Of a DNA stretch of 64,000 nucleotides, positions 17,714-26,419 are shown one piece after another (within the stretch, counting starts at the first letter, position 1; the number at the start of each line of letters is the position of its first letter). Source of the stretch: Saprospiraceae bacterium (GTDB lineage Bacteria > Bacteroidota > Bacteroidia > Chitinophagales > Saprospiraceae); contig JAHBTU010000002.1 in assembly GCA_019638455.1 (NCBI GenBank), positions 1,150,501-1,214,500 of the forward strand, read 5' to 3'. Both the position numbers and the translations under genes were made by a program. Under the pieces are notes generated by a model that saw nothing but the letters and a program-made list of their open reading frames with translations, was not told where the DNA came from and made no database searches.

Positions 17714-20140
17714 ATGAAAGCCTTCCTGTTTGGCCTTGCCGTGCTGTGCGCGGCTACTACGCTCCATTCCCAGAAAATCAGTGGTTGGGTGGCACAACCC
17801 GACAACAAGGCTGTCGAGTTTGCCACAGTCACCCTCCATCTCGCCTCCGATTCTTCGCTTGTGAAAGGTGCCATCACCGACGAGCATGGTCATTTTGAGT
17901 TCGAGCACATCGCGGCTGGCCGCTACTTCATCCAAGCCAACGTGGTAGGCATGGGGAACGGCTCTGTGGCCGCTTTCGACTATGCCGGCGACGACCGCTC
18001 GCTCGAAAAAATCACGCTGGAAGAATCCTCCACCTCGCTCGGCCAAGTCACCGTGGTGGCGCGCCGCCCCATTGTGGAGGTGAAAGCCGACAAGACCATC
18101 ATGAATGTGGAAGGCAACCTGAACGCACAAGGGCAAAACGCCCTCGAACTGTTGCGAAAGGCTCCCGGGGTGACGGTGGACAACAACGACAACATCATGA
18201 TGAAAGGCAAAAATGCCGTGCGGTTTCAGATTGACGGCCGTGATGTGCCGATGGACTCCAAAGACCTCGCCGACTACCTCAAGGGGCTGCGTGCCGAAGA
18301 CATTGCCGCCATTGAGTTGGTCACCAATCCATCGGCCAGATACGATGCTTCGGGCAACGCGGGCATCATCAACATCAAAACACGCAAAAACCGCGCGTTC
18401 GGCACCAATGGCTCCATCGGGGGCGAGGCGATATACGGCGAAAGCCTCAAAGGAGGCGGGCGCTTGTCGTTCAACCACCGCAACAAATGGGTCAATGTGT
18501 TTGGCAACTACAACAATCATTTTGGCGACTGGCACAACGAAATGCACCTGCGCCGCGACCAAGACGAACGCCGATTCGACCAGTCGAGCACCATGAAGGA
18601 CAATAACAACAACCACAACTTCAAACTCGGCTCGGATTTTTTCCTCAACAGCAAACACACGGTCGGCTTCATCGTGGACGGACGCACCGCGCAAGGCCCA
18701 TGGCGCAACGACTCCCGCACTCCCATCTCAAACCTGGACACTCCCGACAAGATTGACTCCGTGCTGGTGGCGGGCAACTATGTGCCGCAAAACCGCGTGA
18801 ATCTTAACTTCAACCTCAATTATCGCTTCGCCGACACCTCTGGCCGTGAATTGACCGTAGATGCCAACCGTGGGCAATACCGCTACCGCGCCAATTCGTT
18901 GCAGCCTAACTTTTACATAAACCCCACGGGAGACGAGGTGCTGTCCAGACGCATCTATCGCAACAACACCCCGACCGACATTGACATCACCATCGTGAAA
19001 GCCGACTACGAACAACCTGTCCTGAAGGGCAAGCTTGGCGTGGGCTTCAAAATGAACCGCGTCGTGACGGACAACACGTTCGACTTCTTCGACGTGATAA
19101 ATGACGAGTCTATCCTCAACATTGACCGCAGCAACCGCTTCCAATATGATGAAATGGTGAACGCGGGCTATGTGAATTACAACATTCAGGTGAAAAAGTG
19201 GGGTTTTCAGGCAGGTGTTCGCGCCGAGCACACCAATTGGGAAGGCAAGCTGACCAGCCAAAAGCCGGGTGCCAACGAAATGGTGGAAAACAGTTACCTC
19301 AATTGGTTCCCAAGTGCGGCCATCACTTATTCCCTGAACGACAAAAACCAGTTCAACCTAACATACAGCCGCCGCATTGACCGCCCTAGCTACCGAGACC
19401 TCAACCCGTTTGAGGACAAGCTGGACGAGTTGACATACAAAAAGGGCAATCCTTTCCTGCGTCCGCAATACACCAACAGCGTGGAACTGACGCACACCTT
19501 CATGGGCTTTTTCAACACCACGGTGGGGTATAGCAACACCAGCGACGTGTTCACCGAATACATTGACACCACAGGCGGCGGTGCCTCGTTCCTCCGCCAA
19601 GGAAACATTGCCGAACAGAACAACCTGACCCTGAGCATCAGCGCGCCCATGCCCATCGCCAAATGGTGGGAAGGCTACTTGAGCGTCACAGGCATCATCA
19701 GTTCGTTCGATGCCAATTTCCGCGAGGGGTTTGCATACAGCGAATCGTTCAAGACCCTCAATCTGTACAGCGAGCAAAACTTCATCCTGCCGAAAGGGTG
19801 GCGCCTTCAGGTGTCCGGCTGGTTCAACAGCCCCAGCATCTGGCAAGCAGTGTTTCGCAGCAAAGCCATGGGTGCCATGGACGTGGGGGTGCGCAAACAA
19901 ATACTCGACGGCAACGGCACCATCAGTCTCGTCGTGGGCGACGTGTTGGGCACTGCTGGCTGGCGCAGTGTCAACGATTTCACCCCCGGCCTCTATATGC
20001 TCGGACGCGGCACTTGGGAAAGCCAAACCGTGCGCCTGAACGTGGACTATAAATTTGGCAATAAAAACGTGAAAGGAGCCAGACAGCGCAAGACTGGCAC
20101 CGAAGACATAAACTCCCGGATTCGTTCGGGTAGAAATTAA
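17714..20140 (+). CDS. Outer-membrane receptor with carboxypeptidase-regulatory-like N-domain
   Basis: This 808-residue outer-membrane beta-barrel has a signal peptide (MKAFLFGLAVLCAATTLHS). A CarboxypepD_reg-like beta-sandwich follows (residues ~20-110: ISGWVAQPDNKAVEFATVTL, SLVKGAITDEHGHFEFEHI). A TonB-plug-like domain comes next (ALELLRKAPGVTVDNNDNIMMKGKNAVRFQIDGRDV, IELVTNPSARYDASGNAGIINIKT). The rest is the long barrel of the 'outer membrane beta-barrel family 3' type. It is likely an importer or surface receptor of unknown ligand. No SusD-like partner is next to it. A terminator follows at 20174-20208. Confidence 0.85.
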   Translation: MKAFLFGLAVLCAATTLHSQKISGWVAQPDNKAVEFATVTLHLASDSSLVKGAITDEHGHFEFEHIAAGRYFIQANVVGMGNGSVAAFDYAGDDRSLEKITLEESSTSLGQVTVVARRPIVEVKADKTIMNVEGNLNAQGQNALELLRKAPGVTVDNNDNIMMKGKNAVRFQIDGRDVPMDSKDLADYLKGLRAEDIAAIELVTNPSARYDASGNAGIINIKTRKNRAFGTNGSIGGEAIYGESLKGGGRLSFNHRNKWVNVFGNYNNHFGDWHNEMHLRRDQDERRFDQSSTMKDNNNNHNFKLGSDFFLNSKHTVGFIVDGRTAQGPWRNDSRTPISNLDTPDKIDSVLVAGNYVPQNRVNLNFNLNYRFADTSGRELTVDANRGQYRYRANSLQPNFYINPTGDEVLSRRIYRNNTPTDIDITIVKADYEQPVLKGKLGVGFKMNRVVTDNTFDFFDVINDESILNIDRSNRFQYDEMVNAGYVNYNIQVKKWGFQAGVRAEHTNWEGKLTSQKPGANEMVENSYLNWFPSAAITYSLNDKNQFNLTYSRRIDRPSYRDLNPFEDKLDELTYKKGNPFLRPQYTNSVELTHTFMGFFNTTVGYSNTSDVFTEYIDTTGGGASFLRQGNIAEQNNLTLSISAPMPIAKWWEGYLSVTGIISSFDANFREGFAYSESFKTLNLYSEQNFILPKGWRLQVSGWFNSPSIWQAVFRSKAMGAMDVGVRKQILDGNGTISLVVGDVLGTAGWRSVNDFTPGLYMLGRGTWESQTVRLNVDYKFGNKNVKGARQRKTGTEDINSRIRSGRN

Positions 20141-20173
20141 AAGAATGAAAGTTTGATTTGGTTTTTCGGAGAA

Positions 20174-20208
20174 AGCGCCTCGCCTGTGTAATACTGGCGG
20201 GGCTTTTT
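20174..20208 (+). terminator. Intrinsic terminator after the receptor gene
   Basis: AGCGCCTCGCC pairs with GGCGGGGCT, with small bulges, followed by TTTTTG. It lies 34 bp past the stop. Confidence 0.65.
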
Positions 20209-20319
20209 GTTAGGCCACGAACGAGCCAATGGTATGGAAAAAACAAGAGCCATCACCGAACAATCGGGATGACTCTTGCCTGACTTTTTCTTTGGAACAG
20301 AATGAGGCAGCGACAAAAA

Positions 20320-20886
20320 TTACTTGCCTTTGAGTGCGCGTGGAATCTCGATGGATGCTACAGGCACAGCACTGGTATTGGTGATTTCCACACCTTCTAT
20401 GGGCTTGATGTCGCGCACCCGAATCGTGGAGCCGAGTTCCATTTCTGAAATGTCGGCCACCACCTCGTCCACAGCTTTTTCAGGAGTGGTGAGGATGTTG
20501 ATTTGGCGCATGCGCGGGATGAACTTGCCACCAGCTTTCACACCAGGAGCTTGACCAACAAATCGCAAGGGTACAGTAGCCTTAAACTTGATGCCGGGAA
20601 CCAACTCGAGGAAATCAAGGTGCAGCACCGCGTCCGTCACCGGATGGAACTGGATGTCTTTCACGATGCATTTGTGCGTCGCGCCATTGATGGCAATCTC
20701 GGCCATTTTGAATTTGGAGGTGTAAACCAAATGGCGAATATCGGACGCATTGAGCGCAAACTGGGTAGCCTCGCCACCGCCGCTTTTATACAGCACCGCC
20801 GGAATTTGATTGTTTCGACGGATTTTTTTTGCCCCTTCTTTGCCGGAACCTTCTTTGAGATGCCCCTGTAAAGCAATGATTTCCAT
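20320..20886 (-). CDS. rplY: Ribosomal protein bL25, CTC/TL5 long form
   Basis: This 5S-rRNA-binding protein has 188 residues from the ATG at 20886. The frame stays open upstream but that part has no family similarity, and the promoter lies inside it. The N-domain has KEGAKKIRRNNQIPAVLYKSGG, HKCIVKDIQFHPVTDAVLHLDF and LELVPGIKF. The C-terminal CTC beta-domain has VKAGGKFIPRMRQINILTTPEKAVDEVVADISEMELGSTIRVRDI. This is the long form usual in Bacteroidota. Confidence 0.93.
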   Translation of the reverse strand: MEIIALQGHLKEGSGKEGAKKIRRNNQIPAVLYKSGGGEATQFALNASDIRHLVYTSKFKMAEIAINGATHKCIVKDIQFHPVTDAVLHLDFLELVPGIKFKATVPLRFVGQAPGVKAGGKFIPRMRQINILTTPEKAVDEVVADISEMELGSTIRVRDIKPIEGVEITNTSAVPVASIEIPRALKGK

Positions 20887-20929
20887 TGTGTTATGCTCTA
20901 AAAGTGATACTTGTTTCAAAAAACGCCCG

Positions 20930-20961
20930 CAAAGGTAGATATTCGGAGGCAGAAATTCCAA
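20930..20961 (-). promoter_or_regulatory. Promoter of the bL25 gene
   Basis: On the minus strand TTG (20959-20961) is followed after 21 bases by TACCTTTG (20930-20937), a perfect TAnnTTTG. The leader is about 40 nt. Confidence 0.65.
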
Positions 20962-20993
20962 GGGCAATTCAAAAAAACTCCTGACAAGTTTAT

Positions 20994-21674
20994 CTATCGG
21001 GAGCGCGTCCATACGGTCTCCCCGTCGCTGCGGCGCTTGATTTTTTTCACCAAGCCCCTTGCTTCCAGTTCGTCCAGTTTGGTTGCCACTAATTTTTCCT
21101 CAAGCCCCGAATCCCTGCACACGCCGCGCAAGGAGCGGAAGGCGTATTTGCCTGATTCAAAGACCCGGAGTATTTTTTGCTCTTCCGTGAGCGCAGGCGG
21201 CGCGCTGGTGGCTTTTTTGCTGCCGCGAGTGGAAAATGACTCGAAAGCTTCCTCCTCTTCTTCGGCGGTGGTAGCACCAGAGGCTGCAAAATCATCAGGG
21301 TCCGAGTTTTCGCGCACCAAGACATCTTGCGTTTCCGCTAACTCTTCTTGTCGCTGCCTCACCTCTTGCACTTCTTGTAGCAGTTTGTCGGCCAACGACT
21401 GCAAAAACTTCGAGGAAAAAATGGCCGCGACGGCACAAAAACCAAAAAAGACGAAATGCGAGATGACATCGCCGCTCAGACAATCCTGCATCAAATTGCT
21501 GGATACTGTTTTCAAAAACAAAGGTACGGTGGCGGCAGCCGTCAGGCCCAAAAGCGAGGACTTGACGAAATCGTGGCCATACCAGCCACGGTCGGTTTTG
21601 TTCATGTAATAGTTGGCTACACCCCCCAGCAGCCCCGCTGCGATGATGATGGCGACAAGGATTCCGATGCCCAT
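20994..21674 (-). CDS. Membrane protein with C-terminal winged-helix-like domain
   Basis: I cannot assign a function with confidence. The 226-residue protein has an N-terminal membrane segment (MGIGILVAIIIAAGLLGGVANYYM) and two more (SLLGLTAAATVPLFL, VISHFVFFGFCAVAAIFSS). A Gln/Glu-rich coiled coil (LQSLADKLLQEVQEVRQRQEELAE), an acidic linker and a C-terminal domain follow. The C-terminal domain (ALTEEQKILRVFESGKYAFRSLRGVCRDSGLEEKLVATKLDELEARGLVKKI) reads like a winged helix. It may belong to the YEATS-associated helix-containing membrane protein group, from memory only. Its stop lies 107 bp upstream of the bL25 start and overlaps the bL25 promoter region. Confidence 0.6.
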   Translation of the reverse strand: MGIGILVAIIIAAGLLGGVANYYMNKTDRGWYGHDFVKSSLLGLTAAATVPLFLKTVSSNLMQDCLSGDVISHFVFFGFCAVAAIFSSKFLQSLADKLLQEVQEVRQRQEELAETQDVLVRENSDPDDFAASGATTAEEEEEAFESFSTRGSKKATSAPPALTEEQKILRVFESGKYAFRSLRGVCRDSGLEEKLVATKLDELEARGLVKKIKRRSDGETVWTRSR

Positions 21675-21728
21675 GTTGAAAGTTGATTTTAGGTGTGAAT
21701 TGAGCCGCCAAAGTAAGGAGATTTTTAT

Positions 21729-23087
21729 CTATAAAATCTTCACGTCCTCCAACTTAATATGCACCGTGCGTGTCGCCTGTGTGCGCTGCCCTACATCTGC
21801 CGAAGCGCCTTCCAGACGCAACACGCCACGCGGGCAAACAGCCGCGCAGATGCCGCATCCCACGCAGGAGGCCCGCACCACGTCCTGACCGCGTTGGGCG
21901 TAGTGGCGCACGTCAATGCCCATCTCGCAATAGGTGGAGCAGTTGCCGCAGGAAATGCACTGGCCGCCGTTGGTCGTGATACGGAACTTTGATTTTTTCT
22001 TTTGAAAAATACCCAAAATCGCGGCCATCGGGCACCCGAACCGACACCAGACCCTGCTGCCCATGAGCGGATAGAAACCCACGCCCACCACACCGCTGAA
22101 CGCCATGCCGATGAGGTAGCCATAAACGGTGGAATAGGTCTGCGAAAACGAACCCAGCACCCCGCCCTTTTGCCACGAATTGAGCCACAGCAACCCAGTG
22201 AGCAGCACCACTGCCACCAAGACCGAGTGAATCATCCAGCGCTCTATCCTCCATGCCCGCAGGCTTTTGTCGGAAAGATGGCGAAACGGGTCGCCAGCCG
22301 TCTCGGCCAAGCCGCCGCATCCGCACACCCATGAGCAATACCATCTTTTTCCAAAAAAATAGGTCAAAACGGGGGTGGCCACGAACGTCATGAGTGCGCT
22401 GAAAACGATAAAATACACGCTGATGCTCGTGGCCGAGCCATAGTAGCGCACCGCGCTGGGCGAGCCATAATAGTCTTTCAATGGCCAGAAATAGGTGAAA
22501 TAGTACTCTGGCTGCTGCATCAGTTGCAGAAATGCCGGGATGAGGTAGGCGAAGCCCAACTGAAAAAACATCACCGAAACGGTGCGCAGCAGTTGGTAGC
22601 GGTTGTGCCGATATTTGTAAATGAACTTCACGCCCAAAGCCAGAATGGAAAAAGTGTAGAGCGAGCCATAGACGAACCACTTGTCCGCAGGCATTTTGCG
22701 CAACCCGCGACTAAGCGGGTCGAACACCTGCGTAAGCCCTCCCAACCAGCCTTCCGGGAAAAAATACAACACGGTGTAGAAGCCCGTCAGAACGATGGCT
22801 GCCAGCCAGCCCCACACGCCGCGAGCCGACAGGCTCTTGAACCACACCCCATTGTTTTTGATGCCCTCCGGGCGACGGAGGTATTCCTCGCGGACAAAGA
22901 GCCATACGCCAGCCGACATGAGGCCAAGCGAGGTCAACAGAAGCAATAGGGGCGAAAAAGCATGGCCGCTCGCCCACGCTATGAGCAGCAGCAATACCCC
23001 GAGACCAGCCACGGCCAGCGCCAGCTTTTGCTTCCCGCTCGTGAGAGAGGGATTGGGGGTGGCGACCGAGAGTGATGTGTCTTTCAT
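21729..23087 (-). CDS. Membrane polyferredoxin (NosR/CcoG-like 4Fe-4S protein)
   Basis: This 452-residue membrane protein probably passes electrons across or along the membrane. It has about six hydrophobic segments. Between them, cytoplasmic Cys motifs typical of the NosR/NapH group appear: WYCSWVCGCGG, and VWCRFGCPMA. The C-terminal domain carries two ferredoxin-type sites, CISCGNCSTYCEMGID and CVGCGICAAVCPRG. It is 15 bp downstream of an FAD oxidoreductase gene, which suggests that the flavoprotein feeds or drains electrons through it. Confidence 0.82.
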   Translation of the reverse strand: MKDTSLSVATPNPSLTSGKQKLALAVAGLGVLLLLIAWASGHAFSPLLLLLTSLGLMSAGVWLFVREEYLRRPEGIKNNGVWFKSLSARGVWGWLAAIVLTGFYTVLYFFPEGWLGGLTQVFDPLSRGLRKMPADKWFVYGSLYTFSILALGVKFIYKYRHNRYQLLRTVSVMFFQLGFAYLIPAFLQLMQQPEYYFTYFWPLKDYYGSPSAVRYYGSATSISVYFIVFSALMTFVATPVLTYFFGKRWYCSWVCGCGGLAETAGDPFRHLSDKSLRAWRIERWMIHSVLVAVVLLTGLLWLNSWQKGGVLGSFSQTYSTVYGYLIGMAFSGVVGVGFYPLMGSRVWCRFGCPMAAILGIFQKKKSKFRITTNGGQCISCGNCSTYCEMGIDVRHYAQRGQDVVRASCVGCGICAAVCPRGVLRLEGASADVGQRTQATRTVHIKLEDVKIL

Positions 23088-23102
23088 TGTTTTGTAGTTT
23101 GT

Positions 23103-24446
23103 TTATTTTAAAAATGCCAGCACGGCCTCCAAGCCGCGACGCTGTTTCAGTTGCAAGTCTCTGCCCGTTTGTCGGTTGTATAGTCGCACCAATTCTGCTT
23201 CATGCTGTGGATAAAATTCGGGATCGAAATTGGCCAATCCGAGGTGTTGGAGCACCTCCTCGATGTGCGCATGAGTGCGAAGCCACTTGTCGCAGACCTC
23301 GTGCCGATAGCGCACGCCCATGAGGTTGAACCCGACGACGCGCCTGCTCGATTTGTCATAGTTAAGGCGAATGCTCTTGTAGCCATCAGGGTGCTCCCAG
23401 TAAAGAGTGGCCTGCTCGTCCGGGAGTTTAGCCTGAACGTCTCCATAAACCTGATACTCGATGTCGAAGAACTTGGCGGAATTGAACCAGATGCCGGGGT
23501 TGTAAAATTGTGGGCGCGACTCACCGACGATGTTGTGCGCGGCGGTTTCGCCCATCATGCGCCCCGTGTACCACACTGCCTCTATGGCGCGGCGTCCCGG
23601 AGAAGGTTGGCGAAGCTCCGCGCAGTCGCCTGCCGCAAACACATCGGGAATGTTGGTTTCCAGAAATTCGTTGACGAGGATGCCGCGTTGGGTCTCCAAT
23701 TCGGTATTTTTCAAGAAGCCAATGTTGGGGCTTACGCCCACGGTAAGACCCACGAAGCCACAGCCGATTGTCTCACCTGTATTGGTGACGACCGCCGCGC
23801 ATTTTTTGCCAGAAGTATCTGGCATGATTTCTTTCAATTCCGTCTGCAAGCGCAAATCAATATGATGCGCCCGCAAATGGCGGCTCACCATGCGTGACTC
23901 TTCGGGCGGCAAAACGATGCTCCAGAAATCTGGCTCGCGCACCAAAAACGCGACCTCAATGCCTCGGCTGTGAAACATCTCGGCCATTTCCACCCCGATG
24001 AGGCCGCCCCCCACCACCACGGCGCGTTCGAGGCCAGGCGTGTGCCGCTCCATAGCTTCCAAATCCTGCAAATGATACAACCCGTGCACACCTTCCAAGT
24101 CTTGCCCCGGCCAGCCAAACTTGTTGGACTTGGACCCCACGGCAAGCAGCAGTTTGTCGTAGGTGATGGTTTCGCCAGTGGTCGAGTGCAATTTTTTTTC
24201 CTGAAAATCAACTCGCTCCACACGAGCACGGAGGCGCTGGATGCGATTTTTCTCCCAAAACCACGGCTCGTAAGGCTGAGTGTCCTTGAATCTCAGATGC
24301 CCCATGTAAATGTACATGAGTGCCGTGCGGCTAAAAAAATAATCCGATTCGTCGGACACTACCACTATCTCGTGGTCGCTCATCTTGCGGATGTGTCGGG
24401 CAGCGGTGATGCCTGCGATGCCGTTGCCAAGGATAACTATTTTCAT
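23103..24446 (-). CDS. FAD-dependent NAD(P)H oxidoreductase
   Basis: This 447-residue pyridine-nucleotide-disulphide-type flavoprotein lacks redox-active cysteines and resembles the NirB-N/rubredoxin-reductase branch. The FAD Rossmann motif is ILGNGIAGITAARHIRK (residues ~4-20). The NAD(P) motif is VVVGGGLIGVEMAEMF, and the second FAD motif is DVFAAGDCAEL. The C-terminal ~100 residues form an extra domain. It is first in a two-gene unit with a membrane polyferredoxin. A promoter lies at 24527-24534. Confidence 0.82.
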   Translation of the reverse strand: MKIVILGNGIAGITAARHIRKMSDHEIVVVSDESDYFFSRTALMYIYMGHLRFKDTQPYEPWFWEKNRIQRLRARVERVDFQEKKLHSTTGETITYDKLLLAVGSKSNKFGWPGQDLEGVHGLYHLQDLEAMERHTPGLERAVVVGGGLIGVEMAEMFHSRGIEVAFLVREPDFWSIVLPPEESRMVSRHLRAHHIDLRLQTELKEIMPDTSGKKCAAVVTNTGETIGCGFVGLTVGVSPNIGFLKNTELETQRGILVNEFLETNIPDVFAAGDCAELRQPSPGRRAIEAVWYTGRMMGETAAHNIVGESRPQFYNPGIWFNSAKFFDIEYQVYGDVQAKLPDEQATLYWEHPDGYKSIRLNYDKSSRRVVGFNLMGVRYRHEVCDKWLRTHAHIEEVLQHLGLANFDPEFYPQHEAELVRLYNRQTGRDLQLKQRRGLEAVLAFLK

Positions 24447-24526
24447 GATGAGGGTGGAAGGTTGAAGTTAGGTGGGTGGGGCATTTTAGATACGAGCAAA
24501 AGTTTGCGTTGGATTGCTTTGAGAGC

Positions 24527-24560
24527 CAAAGTTAAATGGGCTGCGACGACCGGCTCCAAA
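24527..24560 (-). promoter_or_regulatory. Promoter of the oxidoreductase-polyferredoxin unit
   Basis: The minus-strand -7 element is TAACTTTG (24527-24534), an exact TAnnTTTG match, preceded at 22 bases by TTTTTG. The leader to the ATG is about 75 nt. Confidence 0.5.
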
Positions 24561-24610
24561 AATCGGGGAGGGCGAGCGCCGCAGTTGTCGTTGGGCGGAC
24601 GCTTGTGGCG

Positions 24611-24647
24611 CAAAAAAAAACCCGGACTAACTTGCGTCGCCCGGGTT
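24611..24647 (-). terminator. Orphan intrinsic terminator
   Basis: On the minus strand AACCCGG (24641-24647) pairs with CCGGGTT (24619-24625) and is followed by nine T. It lies after the SPFH-NfeD terminator and before the oxidoreductase promoter, so it belongs to neither known transcript. Confidence 0.55.
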
Positions 24648-24859
24648 CACGTAGTCAAATTCCTAACCTTTAAACTACTGAAATCTGTATCCAATTTTTG
24701 AAACACAGGGATGGCGCGTTGTGTAAGCAAGGCAGTCCTTGTGAATATTTGCGATGGTGAATGTTCGGCTCGAACGGGATTTTCAAGTGCAAAAATGCCC
24801 CGAAGTGTGCTGAACGAAGGTCAAAAGCACTTTAAGTCAATGTTAATTTTCAAAACGCG

Positions 24860-24893
24860 AAAGGGCCGGCCGCATCAAAGCGGCCAGCCCTTT
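24860..24893 (-). terminator. Terminator of the SPFH-NfeD unit
   Basis: This is a strong hairpin, AAAGGGCTGGCCGC against GCGGCCGGCCCTTT on the minus strand, 28 bp after the NfeD stop. It lacks a long T-run, so it may also be a pausing or bidirectional structure. Confidence 0.55.
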
Positions 24894-24920
24894 CTTGTTC
24901 GTTTGCCCAGAGCCTTCGGG

Positions 24921-25367
24921 TCAAATGTCGGCTGCTTCCACGATGACGCGGATGCCGTCCATTTTTTTCACCACGACGGAGGTGCCTTCGGCTAATGGGA
25001 TGCCTTTGTGGCTCAGGGCAATCCACTCGGTGCCTCGATAGTGAATTTTTCCCTCGCCATTGGCCGGGATGGAGACCGACACGACGGCGCGGTCGCCCAC
25101 AAAGCTTTGGTAGCTGTCCACGCGCTCGTTTTTCCCAAAAATGCGCAGTGCATATTTGCGAAACAACGCGAGCGAGACGAGCGAGACGACCACAAAGCAC
25201 AGCAGTTGGCTGGTGCTATCGGGTGTGATGCCCAACCACGTCAGCAACGCGGTGATGGCAGCGCCGACGCTCAGGAAAAAGAAAAAGAAGGAGACGGTGA
25301 AGAGCTCTGCGATGAGCGCAAACGCCGCGACGATGACCCACATTTGGGCCGCTGATAGCCATTCCAT
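24921..25367 (-). CDS. NfeD-like membrane protein
   Basis: This short (148-residue) NfeD family protein has two membrane helices (MWVIVAAFALIAELFTVSFFFFFLSVGAAI, LLCFVVVSLVSLALF). A C-terminal OB fold follows (VGDRAVVSVSIPANGEGKIHYRGTEWIALSHKGIPLAEGTSVVVKKMDGI). The OB domain is known in the family to bind the partner SPFH protein. The SPFH gene lies 9 bp upstream, the classic pairing. Confidence 0.88.
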   Translation of the reverse strand: MEWLSAAQMWVIVAAFALIAELFTVSFFFFFLSVGAAITALLTWLGITPDSTSQLLCFVVVSLVSLALFRKYALRIFGKNERVDSYQSFVGDRAVVSVSIPANGEGKIHYRGTEWIALSHKGIPLAEGTSVVVKKMDGIRVIVEAADI

Positions 25368-25376
25368 AGCGACTGG

Positions 25377-26291
25377 TTATTTTTTGTCGGATTGGTGTTT
25401 GACGACGGACATGGCGCCTGCAATTAAGGACGAAATGTCGCCAAAATTGGCAGGCAGGATGAGCGTGTTGTTGGTGCGAGCGAGGTTGCCGAACTGCTCC
25501 ACCATTTGCTCTGCCACCCGGAGCTGCACGGCTTCCATGCCGCCTTTGGCTTGTATGGCATCTGCCACTTTCACCAAGGCTTCGGCAGTGGCGGCGGCCA
25601 CCGCGCGGATGGCTTCGGCTTGGCCGTTGGCCTCGTTGATTTGGCGCATTTGCAAGCCTTCGGACTCGAGCACGACCTTCTGCTTTTGGCCTTCTGCCAC
25701 GTTGATGGCGGATTGCTTTTCGCCCTCCGATTGGAGGATGCGGGCGCGTTTTTCGCGCTCGGCTTGCATTTGTTTTTCCATCGCGTGCAGTACGGACTGT
25801 GGCGGCGAGATGTTTTTGATTTCGTAGCGCAACACCTTTACGCCCCAACCAATGGCAGCCTCGTCAATGGCATTGACCACGGCGCGGTTGATGGTGGTGC
25901 GTTCCTCAAAAGCGCGGTCGAGGTCAATTTTGCCCACCTCGGAGCGCATGGTGGTCTGAGCCAGTTGCGTCACGGCGAACACATAATTGTTCACCCCGTA
26001 GGAGGCGGTTTTAGGGTCAACCACTTGCAAGAATATCACGCCGTCCACTTGCACCTGCACGTTGTCTTTCGTGATGCAAATTTGTTCGGGAATGTCGTAA
26101 GCCTGTTCCTTCAGGCTGTGGCGATAGGCAGCGCGGTCGAAGAAAGGTATGATGAAATTGATGCCGGGGTCGAGCACTGCATGGAATCTGCCGAGGCGCT
26201 CCACCACGAAAGCGGTTTGTTGCGGCACGACTTTAACGGCTGACATGATGACCAGAACGGCCAAGATTGCGATAATGAGAAGAGGCGTCAT
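25377..26291 (-). CDS. SPFH/Band 7 protein (paraslipin, QmcA-like)
   Basis: This 304-residue membrane-anchored scaffold protein has an N-terminal helix (LLIIAILAVLVIMSAVKVV). The SPFH domain is visible in VVPQQTAFVVERLGRFHAVLDPGINFIIPFFD. An Ala/Glu-rich coiled coil follows (QMQAEREKRARILQSEGEKQSAINVAEGQKQ). It oligomerises into membrane microdomains together with NfeD proteins. A minus-strand TACCTTAG at 26352-26359 is a possible weak -7 element. Confidence 0.9.
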   Translation of the reverse strand: MTPLLIIAILAVLVIMSAVKVVPQQTAFVVERLGRFHAVLDPGINFIIPFFDRAAYRHSLKEQAYDIPEQICITKDNVQVQVDGVIFLQVVDPKTASYGVNNYVFAVTQLAQTTMRSEVGKIDLDRAFEERTTINRAVVNAIDEAAIGWGVKVLRYEIKNISPPQSVLHAMEKQMQAEREKRARILQSEGEKQSAINVAEGQKQKVVLESEGLQMRQINEANGQAEAIRAVAAATAEALVKVADAIQAKGGMEAVQLRVAEQMVEQFGNLARTNNTLILPANFGDISSLIAGAMSVVKHQSDKK

Positions 26292-26419
26292 AAGCTGGAA
26301 TCGTTTTAATATCGGAATTTCAAAAAATGTTGGATGCGTACAAAAAACGCCCTAAGGTAGGCAATTGGCAACAAGATACTGACAAAACTGCGAAAACATC
26401 GGACGAAGTGTGCAAAGGT

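Larger units (their letters stand above)
24447..24920. other. Intergenic stretch with promoter, orphan terminator and NfeD terminator
   Basis: No protein gene is supported. The oxidoreductase promoter is at 24527-24560, a minus-strand terminator is at 24611-24647, and the terminator of the SPFH-NfeD unit is at 24860-24893. The 210 bp between the two terminators could hold a small minus-strand RNA. Confidence 0.45.
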
